From Guillardia theta CCMP2712 (taxonomy: Eukaryota > Cryptophyceae > Pyrenomonadales > Geminigeraceae): a DNA stretch of 30,000 nucleotides. Below are positions 20,569-30,000 of the stretch, piece by piece. The stretch's first letter is position 1, and the number at the start of each line of letters is the position of its first letter. Below the pieces are notes generated by a model. It saw only the letters and a program-made list of their open reading frames with translations. It did not search any database and had not been told where the DNA came from. Made by a program: the position numbers and the translations under genes. Location of the stretch: positions 118,846-148,845 of the forward strand of contig NW_005434580.1 of NCBI RefSeq assembly GCF_000315625.1, given 5' to 3'.

Positions 20569-23500
20569 ATGCAGGCAGAACAGTGTTCGCGACCATCTCG
20601 CCAGCTGTCGGAGGCAGCGAAGGCAGCTCTCCGAGATTTTTCGCTTCAGTTGAAGTATCTCGGGAAAAAATCCCTCGACATAGAAGGTTTCAAGACTCTC
20701 CTAGAAACCATCCAGTATCGTCCGGGTGAAGACGTTGAGCCAATTTTCTCTGAGCTGCTTGTCCAAGTTTCCGCAGCCTGCGGAAAGGAAGTCAAGGAAG
20801 TCACCGTCGAAGACCTTGCAAGCCTGTACAGGTCGGACCCGTACTACATCCTCGACTGCGGTCTCGAGCCCGGAGAGGCTCAAATGACCTTCATCGACGA
20901 GTGCATCGAGGAAGTGGACGTGGACAAGAGTGGTGAACTCGATCGAGAGGAGGTGAAACTGCTGATTCGCAAGCTTCTTGGCACTGTGGGCAGCGATGCT
21001 ACTGTGGACGAGATATTCGCTCAGCTCGACACTGACAAGTCCGGTACTCTTGACCGGAAAGAATTGAAGCACGGTCTCCTGAGGTTCAACGTTCGTCCTC
21101 ACGACGGCTTGGACGGCCTCAATCACAACCTCATCGATCCTACTCAAGCCACAAATGACCAATTCTTAGCAGTGATGGAGAAATATGCACTGGGGCACAG
21201 TGCTGTCAACCACCACCTTCTGGTGAACATCGCTTGCGGGGCCTTAGGCAAAGACACTGCTTTCGTTGCCCTTCGTTTCTTTACTGCGTATAAACACTTC
21301 TCTGGCCGGTTTCTGGCATCTTCCAAGAAGCTAGAAGCCCATATCACCGACAAAGAGCATGGCAAAGTTCTTGCTGAAAACATTTCTGAAGAAGAAGGAA
21401 ACTATTCCGAGGAAGATATCCAGCTTCTCGTCGACAAGTTCGGTATTTCTCGCGACACTTTCTTGGGTGTGAAGCATACTATCCTCTTTGATAAGTTGTT
21501 AAAGAAGCTGGAGAAGTACTGTGGATTATCTTATGATGGGTTCATCCCAGACGATGTGGCAAGCAGCATATCGACGATCGTCGATTCCTGCAACGACGTG
21601 GAGAGTCTACTGGCGCTCCTGTATCTTGGATCTGAGTTGATCGTACCTCACTTCTACAATCTCCTCGCGCAGGGCCTCAAACTCACCACCGACTTGACCA
21701 ACGACGACTTGGCCTTCCTCGTCATTCACACCAGCTTGGACGTGCACCACGCTAGTGCCATGCGGAACATCGTACTTGCACACTGCCACACTGCCGAAAG
21801 TCGCAAGACGATCATGCACACAACAAAAAGAGTCATGGACAGTCGTGTCAGGTTTATGGAAGGTGTTGCTGCCCTGTCGCATTCCAGACGAAACGATCTG
21901 GAAGCACACCAGTCGGCGAGCGCTCTCTACGACAAACAGTCTTTAAACTGGGTACGAGACAAACCTACTTGCCTGAGCGACTTTACTGGAAGACCTCGCG
22001 TGGTCGCAGCTGTGGAAGACGTCCTCTCTAAGGGCGACGCCACGGTGCTCGACGTCGGCTGTGGCGAAGGCTACATGTCACGAACCTTCATGGCGATGGG
22101 CGCCAGAAAGGTCATTGGAATCGACATATCTGAAGAGATGATCGCCCGCGCCAAGTCCATGGCGAAGCAAGGTGAATACTACATCACAGGAAACGCAGCT
22201 GAACTGCGGCAGAGCCTCCAAGACACTGTGGACCAGACCAACATTGTTCTTGGAGCCGCTTTCGAAGTGGGTTTCTGCGACCTTGCTGTGGCTGTTTTCC
22301 TCTTCAACTACATGACGATCCACGACATGACCAGTTGCATGAGCGATGTCTTCAGCGCTCTCAAGCCGGGAGGTACCTTTGTCTTTAGTGTGCCTCATCC
22401 TGCGATCATCCAGTTTACGACGGACACATTCGGCTTCAAAGGTGAGGCGGGTGACCAAAACCGTTACTTCTCTCTGAGAGACCAAGTCATCTCGGGCCAC
22501 ATCAAGAAGACGGATGGGACTGTTCTGAACGTTCGAATGGTGTTCAAAACCCTCGACGACTATTTCAAGGCCCTTTCTACTATTGGCTTCGAAATCGTCA
22601 CCTGTGAAGAGGCTCGAGTGAAGCCCGAGCACATGGCATCGAACCCGAGCTTCTTTGCCAGCGTCAGTGACGCCCCTCTTCACCTTGTCTTTAAGGTGCG
22701 CAAGCCCAAGTCTGTGTCGAGAGTGAACGGAAGCTCGTCTCTGGACTTGCTTCCCAAGAAGATCATGTGGACCTCTACTATGATGCGAGACATCAAGAAG
22801 TCCCTCGTCATGCCCCTGCCAATCGCCGCGAACGACGAGCTCTGCACTGTGGCACTGCGGTGCTACGAAGAAGGAATCACGGCGGAGACTTTTGAGATGG
22901 GCGCGCACGCCTCATGCGACGAGCTGAAGTCAGTCAAGTTATTCTGCCGGGAAGTCCGCCGGAACTTGCTCGAAGAGACCGGAAGTGCCCTGATCCGTGG
23001 ACTCGACATGACAAGACTCGGAGGCGTCGAGCAGCTTGAGAAGATGACCGCCTGCAGCAAGCTAGCTTTCTTCATCCTCAGCTCGTTCATCGGCAAGGTC
23101 GACGCCACCGCCCGAGGAAGGCTCTTCGACGTGAAGAGCGCCCAGCTCAACGCGATGGAAAAAAAGGCGGACAACGTCCTCTTTTCTGTATCCGACTCAG
23201 AAGCTGGGTGGCACACGGACGGCGCATCGCGTGATAACGTATACGATGTCGTGTCGCTGCTGTGCGTTTCTCCGGCCCCGAAAGGAGGGGCCTTCAGAGT
23301 GTCCAACTTCTGCAATGCGTTCGAGCGCATGCAAGCCCAGCTACCCAAGTTTTTGCTCTACGAGCTGCTTCGCTCCGTTCCGCGAGACGTGCTCGAGAAT
23401 GGAGCCGGAAAGGGATCAATAGGCGGCAGCATGCAGCTGAGTCGCAGTGCCGGCCTGCTCGCGCTGCGAATCCGAAACAACTCCTATCCCATCTTCATGA

Positions 23501-23811
23501 TCGACGGAGAGCGCATGCGAGCTCGCTATATGAGATTTTGGATCGAGACCGGCCACGAAAAGACGGGCTGGGACGTGCCCGCCTTCCTGCGCATCGCGAT
23601 GGACGTCCTTGACGATCAGCTGGACGATATTTGTTGTTTTTACGAGCCGCTCGTTCGTGGAGACATGATCTACTCGAACAACGCTCTGCAGGCTCACGCT
23701 CGCGACGCTTTCACCGACGAGGAGGGCGCCCCTCCCCGCCACAAGGTTCGGGTCTGGCTGCAAATCCAGAAGGCCCTGGCTCTAGAGCGCGAGCTGGGTG
23801 GCGAAGAGTAG
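20569..23811 (+). CDS. Four-part enzyme: EF-hand pair, haem-oxygenase-like diiron oxidase, SAM methyltransferase, TauD-like 2OG oxygenase
   Basis: A single intronless frame gives 1080 residues from ATG 20569 (a 46-codon upstream extension crosses the poly-G run). Two EF-hand loops, DVDKSGELDREE (117-128) and DTDKSGTLDRKE (154-165), have full calcium ligands. Residues about 195-435 form an all-helical haem-oxygenase-like domain; the candidate diiron ligands are Glu in NISEEEGN (about 276), His303, Glu356 in YLGSELIVPHFY, and His387, Asp391 and His394 in HTSLDVHH. Residues about 455-712 are a class I methyltransferase with motif VLDVGCGEGYMS. The C-terminal part is a TauD-like oxygenase with WHTDG (His882, Asp884), distal His1043 and Arg1057/Arg1061 for 2-oxoglutarate. 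All three catalytic centres look complete, so it probably oxidises and methylates a small molecule, perhaps an amino-acid derivative; the substrate is unknown. I see no targeting signal. Confidence 0.87.
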   Translation: MQAEQCSRPSRQLSEAAKAALRDFSLQLKYLGKKSLDIEGFKTLLETIQYRPGEDVEPIFSELLVQVSAACGKEVKEVTVEDLASLYRSDPYYILDCGLEPGEAQMTFIDECIEEVDVDKSGELDREEVKLLIRKLLGTVGSDATVDEIFAQLDTDKSGTLDRKELKHGLLRFNVRPHDGLDGLNHNLIDPTQATNDQFLAVMEKYALGHSAVNHHLLVNIACGALGKDTAFVALRFFTAYKHFSGRFLASSKKLEAHITDKEHGKVLAENISEEEGNYSEEDIQLLVDKFGISRDTFLGVKHTILFDKLLKKLEKYCGLSYDGFIPDDVASSISTIVDSCNDVESLLALLYLGSELIVPHFYNLLAQGLKLTTDLTNDDLAFLVIHTSLDVHHASAMRNIVLAHCHTAESRKTIMHTTKRVMDSRVRFMEGVAALSHSRRNDLEAHQSASALYDKQSLNWVRDKPTCLSDFTGRPRVVAAVEDVLSKGDATVLDVGCGEGYMSRTFMAMGARKVIGIDISEEMIARAKSMAKQGEYYITGNAAELRQSLQDTVDQTNIVLGAAFEVGFCDLAVAVFLFNYMTIHDMTSCMSDVFSALKPGGTFVFSVPHPAIIQFTTDTFGFKGEAGDQNRYFSLRDQVISGHIKKTDGTVLNVRMVFKTLDDYFKALSTIGFEIVTCEEARVKPEHMASNPSFFASVSDAPLHLVFKVRKPKSVSRVNGSSSLDLLPKKIMWTSTMMRDIKKSLVMPLPIAANDELCTVALRCYEEGITAETFEMGAHASCDELKSVKLFCREVRRNLLEETGSALIRGLDMTRLGGVEQLEKMTACSKLAFFILSSFIGKVDATARGRLFDVKSAQLNAMEKKADNVLFSVSDSEAGWHTDGASRDNVYDVVSLLCVSPAPKGGAFRVSNFCNAFERMQAQLPKFLLYELLRSVPRDVLENGAGKGSIGGSMQLSRSAGLLALRIRNNSYPIFMIDGERMRARYMRFWIETGHEKTGWDVPAFLRIAMDVLDDQLDDICCFYEPLVRGDMIYSNNALQAHARDAFTDEEGAPPRHKVRVWLQIQKALALERELGGEE

Positions 23812-24715
23812 GAGCTCCACTCTTACAAGCGGACACGTTTGTGCAGTGTGACACTTGTTCTGGATGGTGCACTAGAACAACTTTTATTGTGTGGTCTAGT
23901 ATATGTATCGTCCGTATCTATATACAAATTGTTCACTCCCTTCCATTCGCTGGAAGCTCTTCTTTGAATCGAAACGAACGAACCTGAAACAAGCAAACTG
24001 AACAAACATGCTGTCAAGGGGTTTTTCTGCTCAAGAGTGAAAAAGTCTTCATGGACATACACATGTCAGTGTGAATGATGCAAAAGATGACTGATGTTGT
24101 CGGTGGAGGAGGCTGAGGATTTAATCGGGTGACGATGCCGATGAGAATGATGAAGTTGGTGAGATGATGAAGAGGCCCGAGCTTCGAAAGGAGCAAGGTG
24201 TTGATGAGGGAAGGGACTCATGATGGAGAGATGTCAGTGATGAGGAGGAACGAGTTGATGATGAAGACGATGACAAGCTTCAATTCAACTTCACTCGCAT
24301 GTCAGGCGGTGAGAGTTGCCATTCACCGTACCAGTCGGAGAAGATGGTATGGTCAATCCTTGAGAAATATCAAGGTCAACACATGGTAACAGAAACGGAG
24401 AGGCATGATCCTAGCATGATCCTGTTCCAACAGGAGAGAAATGGCATCCATGAAGTTTATTCAGATCTCATGGCTGACCGCACAGACATGCATTGAAAAA
24501 GGTAAAGAAAACAATAATGGCGACCCTTCATTATCGCTTCTTGCCAGAACCATTGAATCATGGTGGAAGAAGAGCCAGTCGAAGCAAGCGATGCTTCAAG
24601 ACTAAATCAGTAGACTTCACCTGTCAGACTGCAGGGGTAAGCTGTTGGCAACACAAACGATGTTCGACTTCAGGGTCGTAGCACATTAACATGGAGTAAA
24701 GGCCTGAACCGTTGG
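23812..24715. other. Downstream spacer to duplication copy B
   Basis: About 900 bp without a convincing gene. The first 150 bp are the likely 3' untranslated region of the fusion-enzyme gene. Only short open frames rich in Met, Arg and Asp are seen, as expected from GATGA-rich sequence. The last 46 bp are the non-homologous end of the copy B pseudokinase coding frame. Confidence 0.5.
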
Positions 24716-27700
24716 ACAACCGTATGAGAGAGTTGTGTCTGCAATGACAGGGCGGCAACTTCATGAAAGATAGAGATCTTCGCGCGCGTCCTCATGATCT
24801 CTCCAAGACGAGCTGTGACGCAACTGCTGCAGACTCGACGACTTGGACAAGCCTTCAAACAGCCTTGCAAGCAAGCGAGCAGGTCGTCAGGCATGCTCGA
24901 CCGAGGAGGGGAACGGGAGACTTCTGTGTTGTGTTCGAGATCGAGATGTTCTTTGCAACACAATGTCAAGCTCTCCCATCCTCCTGCCCTCAGTTTGCTC
25001 GTCCACCCGTGCATGTCGATGATCAGCATCGCAAGACTCCAAACGTCTGAACTTGTAGATGGAGAGGATGAAAGGACTGGGAAAGATCGCACTGGAGATG
25101 TTTCAAACCAAACATGTATCAAGATAGCTTCAGCAAGGTGATTGTTGACTCGCAAGGCTGTACAAACTTGTGCGCTCGTTTGAGCGTCCTCCTGTCTCCA
25201 TGGAAGTTTCACACGTAACATCTCATTTGTCTGCTGAGTCGTTTCACATGTGTCAATTACCACTTCTCCCTTGCTCGACACGACGATTCTCTTGTCACCA
25301 GCACTTAACTCCTGCAAGCTCAGTTTGCATTCTCCCAACAAAACCCCACTCCCTGCTGCCTCCAACGCAACGTACAAGGTAGTCCAACTGCTGTCTTGCA
25401 ACTGCTTCTCTATCAAACATTCGCTGACCGCAGACAACAGGATTGTCTCTTGGGGTAACTTGACACCATCCCAGTACTCCTCGAAATCGAAAATTTTCAT
25501 CCCCTTCTCCTCCTCGCCTGCCCCTGCTGCTTTCATTCCACCTTTCTCGCCTGTATTCCCCGTATCCCTCTCCTCCTCCTTACTTTGCTCCTCGTCTTTC
25601 CTTCTACTTTCCCATCCACATGCTAGGGAACATTCCTCCGGCGACCAAAACCCCGCCCTTCCGCTGACAACCGCATTCCTGCAGTCTTCATATCTGACTG
25701 CTCCCGATACATTCGTAGAACATGCACGACATGTTTGGAACGATCGCAAACTTTCTTCCATCTTGACTGTTGTTGTGCTATCTTTCCAATCACACAACAC
25801 GGCGTGCATGTTCGGCCAGTTGAGCTCGACGGCTCCTGATTGCAACTTGACATGATCTGTGACATCTTGGTGAAACAGACATCGGACTAGTATCACTTGA
25901 GGAGAAAGGCTAAGGTGTGCCGACGACTCTGACCACTCGTACGGGCTGTCCACCCGGGGACGACAGTGAACGTGCGAGCTCGGAGCGTGGAGGAAAGAGA
26001 CTGCAGATGAAACCTGAAAGAGATGAATGAGACTTTCGTCTGAGAAACAAGTCGACAATCTTCAACAAACAAGCATTCACAAGACTTGCATCAGAAAGAA
26101 ATCATCTCGCACCTCAGAACATGTCACATTTTTCGCTTAAATTCTCACTGAACACGTCACATTTCTCACTGAACACATCACATTTCTCACTGATCACGTC
26201 ACATTTCTCACTGGCCGTCATCACATTCTTTCCACTGCCCTGACGACCTTAATTACCTGCAAGGAGATGTGCAACAAACTCATTGCCCAATCACTCTCCT
26301 TGTTCTTGTCCACGACATCATCCTCAAAACAGTACGCTCTTCTTGTTGTCGGATGTATCATCCATTCGTTCAGCGCTACATAACCATGTAGGAAGGGAGC
26401 TGCAAACATTTTCGCTCCCCCAAGACTGTCAGTGAATGCGATTGGAAGTATGTGTGGATGAGGTCGGACCTGATAGGAAAGGAAAGGCAACAGGCTGCAA
26501 GGTTTCATCGGGTGATCTTGTTGAGATTTCGAAGACTTGCGGTTGCTGTGCAGTATGTTGATATGAGATCGAGCGTGAAAGTAACTCCTCTCCTTGACAT
26601 CATTCCAAATCAACCTCACTGCAAACTCTCCGGCCCCACCATCGCGGCGCTTGAAAACATTCGAGCTCCCTGTCTGCATGAACAACAGCAAGTCTTGGTG
26701 CAGCTGCTGAAATGAATGCTGTCGACTCATTTGCGGCTCTTCGTTTCTTGGCATGAGGAGATTACAATCAACCAGTTCACGTAGCAACAAGTAAGATCTC
26801 AGGTACAAGAGGTCCACTGACAGAGACAACCAACACATCGCATCATCTTGTCCAGTATGCAAGCAAGCTGGAAATGTGATGCTGCTTTCAAACACGAGCA
26901 CCTTCAGAGAGTTTTCGAGGTTTGAATGCAGTTTCTGCTCCATCCCAGCTGAGCTGAGCTGATCTTCCAAGTCACACGAGTTGGCTGAGTCCTCCGTGGC
27001 AAACGTCAAAATCTCACAATCCAACAGCGAGCGTTGAGGGAGCAAGTATTCGAAGTTTGATATCATGAGCTCAATCATATCCTCCCTCACTTCACTGAGG
27101 TACAACTTCTGCCCTGCGCTCGACGTTTCCCAACTGACACTCTTTTTACCCTCAACGCGTTCTTCCGCTGGTGGGAAAGGATTGCCTGCATGTCTACCTT
27201 CAAGCGTCTCTTCGGAGTTGACGCAAGTAATTGTGCTCGTATCCAAAGCTGCGCCACTCTTTGGTTCAACATGCTCAGAGCACATGGAAACTTGTTTCAA
27301 ATCATCCATAAATAGTCCATCGACCTTGAATTTCGAATCGCATTCCCTTTCAACTCTTTTTCCATCCCGTTCCTCATGGTTTTCTTTCTCCCTCTCCTCC
27401 AATGCCTCTTCCCCTGTTTCATCCTCCGTCCCTTCCTCTCTCCTTCCATCCCCATCCTTCAAGATCCGCGATTCCCTCACATCTGAAAAACTCTCCTCAT
27501 CCCCGCCATGTTGCAACCCGCCCTGTACAATTTCAGGTAAGAACAACCCTCCTCGTTCCCGGCAACAACACACCGAGCAAGCAACCAACTGGTTCTCCTC
27601 AGAACCTGCGGCTGCCTCATCAGCAACCTTCATCCCTCCGCTTCCCGCCGTCCTTGCCGCCACCTTAACCAGCATCATCAGCGGCTCCTCCCAGGACCAG

Positions 27701-27864
27701 CCATCGTCGCCATTCACCGGGACAGGAAGCGAAGGCTGCGGGCCATGGTCCTTGCGATCTTGTAGCTTCTTCTCTTCCCCTGCGAGCTGTTCGCTGCTAC
27801 GAGGAGGAGCAGCTGGTACCCCGCTAGCCTTGGAACGTCTTGACTTCCCTATTACTCCACCCAT
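24670..27864 (-). CDS. Divergent protein kinase-like protein, probable pseudokinase (copy B)
   Basis: Exons complement of 26257-27864 and 24670-26013 give about 983 residues, nearly identical to copy A. All reading frames and splice sites are kept, so both copies could be expressed. The same atypical residues occur (AVRLI for VAIK, HQDV for HRD, LCDWKDS for DFG), with HQDVTDH instead of HQDVTDY. Kinase landmarks that remain are GRAGFWSPEE and SSDVWSLAMLI, with a C2-like block between them (ALEAAGSGVLLGECKLSLQE). The final residues, VVQRFRPLLHVNVLRP, are unlike those of copy A because the duplication ends at the VV. The gene is divergent from the intact GT90 gene; whether they work together is unknown. 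Confidence 0.62.
26151..26213. repeat. 21-bp minisatellite in pseudokinase intron, three units
   Basis: Three adjacent 21-bp units (AACACGTCACATTTCTCACTG and variants) lie in the intron at 26014-26256, one more than in copy A. Confidence 0.92.
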
Positions 27865-28484
27865 GACCCAGGTACCAGGTTGCTGATCTGCCTCGTTGTC
27901 AGAAAGGCGATATCGCTCCTCCCAACTGCTTCCGTGAACTCTTCTTGCAGCATCCCTCTCCCTCTCCCTCTCCCTCTCCTCCCTCTCCCCTCCCCCTCCC
28001 TCTCCCTCTCCTCCCCCTCCCTCTCCCCACTCCCCTTTTTTTTTTTTTTTTTTTTTTTTCACTCCCCTCCACTCCCCTCCCCTCTCCTCCCCTCTCCTCT
28101 CCTTTCTTGTTCGCTTCTCTCGTCTCCAACTCCACTCTTCCTTTCTCGTTTACACTCAAAAGAAACCAACAACTCTGAGGCGTGTGTAGCCTAGCACAGA
28201 TTCAAAAGGGCGTGTAAGTCAAGCCTCCCCGACTCTCCTGATTGTCCTCCTACTGATTTTTAACTTAAAACTTTGAGTAAAGAAAATGTCACGTTTGTAC
28301 TACGGCCAGTCTACACCAGAAGGCGCCGGGCCGGGGGCGGGCCGGCCCATGCCCGGGTGACAGTCCCCCCGGAAGTTGACAGTATTATAAAATCAATTAT
28401 AATAACTTTACGGGCCTCTCACAGTACGGTAGTACCGTTTGTCGCCATGCTCGGCTAGTGAAAGAAGGGCAGGGGGCGCAGGGG
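27865..28484. promoter_or_regulatory. Divergent promoter region of pseudokinase and GT90, copy B
   Basis: It is laid out as in copy A: TC-rich tract, GC-rich patch and an ATTATAAAATC box near 28385, about 100 bp before the GT90 ATG. A run of 24 T at 28036-28059 interrupts the TC tract and is absent from copy A. Promoter function is inference from position. Confidence 0.5.
28036..28059. repeat. 24-T homopolymer specific to copy B
   Basis: An uninterrupted run of 24 T lies inside the TC-rich tract, with CACTCCCCTCC-like sequence on both sides. Copy A has only CT-rich sequence at this point. Confidence 0.95.
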
Positions 28485-29972
28485 ATGCGGGGATTCACGG
28501 TCCTCGTCCTCGTCCTCTCCTTGCTCTCTGTGTTAGTTCGTGTCGTCCTCTTCACCCCTCGACCCCGCCATGAGGAGCCGTCGAGTCGGAGCGCCCCTTC
28601 GGTGAGTGACCATGGGAAGCTGAGCAATGTTACGAAGCCTGGGGCGATGGGGAGGGGGCAGAGGGTTCCTTCCGTTCAACTCAAGAACAACATCACGGAG
28701 ACGAGGGAGAGAAGAACTGAAGGGGGGAAGAACGCAAGGCTCGGCAACACTGCTATCAAGGTAGCAAGCTCTCCCTCGAACAAGACTGCGAACCTCCATG
28801 ATGGAAAGCCCAGGATCGCTGACTTGCATCGGACAGCAGCCTCCAAACCTGAGCCGGAGAGGATCCTACGACCAGTGAAGCTTCCAGTGCAGTCGGAACA
28901 CCCAGCAAGGGACTCGCAGCCAGCTCGGCTAAGTCTGGATGAGTTCATTCATGCCAAGAGGTGCCTTGCTCATCCGAGCATCGAGGAGTCTTTACGTCCT
29001 TACCGCTCTGCTTCGTGTGCTGGGCGAGTGACACAGTCAGTGGTGAGGAGGAAGGTGCGGGAGGATGAGGACTATGTTGGCGTCAGCATCCACAACAACC
29101 ATGTCACCCACTACGGTACTGAAGGAACTCGATGGGAGAAAAGTAACAGAGTGACCAACGGGCTCGTTCAAGACATAGCCAAGGTGGCTGACGAGGTAGA
29201 GTTGCCCGATGTCGAGTTCACTGCATACTTCCATGATGGCTACGGAGGATTGCGTGTGCCCGACGCAAACAACGCGTGCGTCCCTGTCTTCATCCATGAG
29301 AAGTCAAAGGGGAGCAATGGGATTCTGGCGACTCCAAGGTCAGTGACAGGGTTTACAGACTCTTTCTTGAAGACAGCAGCGTTGGACAACAGCATCCCCT
29401 TTGAAAGCAAGAAGAACAAAGCCTTTTTCAGAGGATCGACAACAGGGGGTGTTTACACGCTCAACAACTGGAGGGATTTCCCCAGGAGCAAGATCGTGCA
29501 GGCCTCCTTGGATCACCCGGAACTTATCGATGCTCGCTTCACAAACATCGTTCAGACAGACTCCGACCAGGTTGCAAGAGTCATGGAGAAGGAAGGGTTT
29601 CTATCGAGAGGACGAGTCTCGCACTCTGAACAGTGGCAGTACAAGCTAGTCGTCGTGCCGGATGGTAACTCGGTTCCTGACCGTCTGCTCGACTTCCTTG
29701 CAAGCAACGTGGTAGTCTTGAAGCAAGAATCCACAAGCGAAGAGTTCTGGTACAGGGATCTGCAGCCGTACCATCACTTCATTCCCTTCAAGCGAGATGT
29801 TTCCAACCTCATCGACGTCATCAGATCGTCTCTGAAGAATGAGAGTCTCTTGCGACATGTCGCGCAGGCTTCCACACTGTATGTGCTCGAACATCTCAAC
29901 TCAGACTCCATGAAATGCTATCTGGTGCACCTGCTTCATGCGTACGCTCAGGTGTATAGTGGAAAATCGTAG
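28485..29972 (+). CDS. GT90 (CAP10/KDELC-like) glycosyltransferase, intact copy B
   Basis: GT90 enzymes transfer glucose or xylose from nucleotide sugars in the secretory pathway. The frame has 495 residues from the ATG at 28485; earlier in-frame codons lack an ATG. An N-terminal hydrophobic segment (FTVLVLVLSLLSVLVRVVLF) after MRG fits a type II Golgi anchor, followed by a basic, disordered stem of about 150 residues. The catalytic region runs from about residue 245: EFTAYFHDGYGG, KAFFRGSTTGG, RVSHSEQWQYKLVVVPDG, DRLLDFLASNVVVLKQES, FWYRDLQPYHHFIPF and NLIDVIRSSLKNESLLRHVA, in the order typical of the family. The DG after the KLVVV strand and the LxPxxHxxPF block are the best-known signatures. 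There are no introns. The acceptor cannot be predicted. Confidence 0.87.
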   Translation: MRGFTVLVLVLSLLSVLVRVVLFTPRPRHEEPSSRSAPSVSDHGKLSNVTKPGAMGRGQRVPSVQLKNNITETRERRTEGGKNARLGNTAIKVASSPSNKTANLHDGKPRIADLHRTAASKPEPERILRPVKLPVQSEHPARDSQPARLSLDEFIHAKRCLAHPSIEESLRPYRSASCAGRVTQSVVRRKVREDEDYVGVSIHNNHVTHYGTEGTRWEKSNRVTNGLVQDIAKVADEVELPDVEFTAYFHDGYGGLRVPDANNACVPVFIHEKSKGSNGILATPRSVTGFTDSFLKTAALDNSIPFESKKNKAFFRGSTTGGVYTLNNWRDFPRSKIVQASLDHPELIDARFTNIVQTDSDQVARVMEKEGFLSRGRVSHSEQWQYKLVVVPDGNSVPDRLLDFLASNVVVLKQESTSEEFWYRDLQPYHHFIPFKRDVSNLIDVIRSSLKNESLLRHVAQASTLYVLEHLNSDSMKCYLVHLLHAYAQVYSGKS

Positions 29973-30000
29973 CCAAAACTCAGAGTCAAAAGTCACCCAA

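Larger units (their letters stand above)
24716..30000. repeat. Segmental duplication, copy B
   Basis: This direct-repeat partner of 7853-12358 continues through the GT90 3' half (the inverted counterpart of 14043-14699) to the window edge. It is taken as the better-preserved arrangement because GT90 is uninterrupted. Differences from copy A are scattered substitutions, three minisatellite units instead of two, a 24-T tract, a 15-bp segment in GT90 and no 14-bp duplication. The right border is outside the window. Confidence 0.95.

Noticed and set aside
23200-23811. 2OG-dependent halogenase
   Set aside because: The metal-binding motif is H-T-D with the Asp kept; halogenases of this type replace it with Ala or Gly.

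Overview
The window is nuclear DNA of a unicellular eukaryote. Several genes are split by short GT-AG introns (mostly 44-260 bp) whose phases match exactly, and the products are eukaryotic: an OTU1/YOD1-type deubiquitinase, a diphthine synthase fragment, a PLAT protein, a Golgi-type GT90 glycosyltransferase and an EF-hand fusion enzyme. Intergenic distances are short, base composition is moderately GC-rich and simple-sequence tracts are common. A microalga such as a cryptophyte would fit, but that is inference; no marker in the window fixes the taxon.

Layout. 1-2284 (-): coiled-coil plus PLAT gene, running off the left edge, with repeats in its introns. 2791-4186 (+): OTU cysteine protease with a C-terminal zinc finger. 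4241-5287 (+): NADAR-fold protein, about 55 bp downstream of the OTU gene. 5533-7731 (-): helical-repeat, acidic coiled-coil protein. 7853-12358: duplication copy A, a divergent pair of pseudokinase (-) and GT90 (+). In copy A the GT90 gene carries a 14-bp frameshifting duplication and its 3' half lies inverted at 14071-14699. Between the halves lie fragments of an unknown ORF, a membrane protein and DPH5. 14700-20200 is a graveyard: an orphan ORF fragment, a Ty3/gypsy RNase H remnant, a 150-bp tandem array, a divergent pair of broken ORFs with a style of their own, a coiled-coil ORF and decayed coding sequence. 20569-23811 (+): an intronless gene joining an EF-hand pair, a haem-oxygenase-like diiron oxidase, a SAM methyltransferase and a TauD-like Fe(II)/2-oxoglutarate oxygenase. 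24716-30000: duplication copy B, with the same divergent pair and an intact GT90 gene.

How the parts relate. The most striking item is the four-part fusion enzyme, which looks like a calcium-responsive, single-chain pathway of oxidation, methylation and a second oxidation; its substrate is unknown. The two copies of the pseudokinase/GT90 pair flank the rearranged interval. Copy B gives the ancestral GT90 sequence against which the inversion, deletion and frameshift of copy A can be read. A simple inversion predicts that the DPH5-like sequence lies just beyond the right edge of the window.
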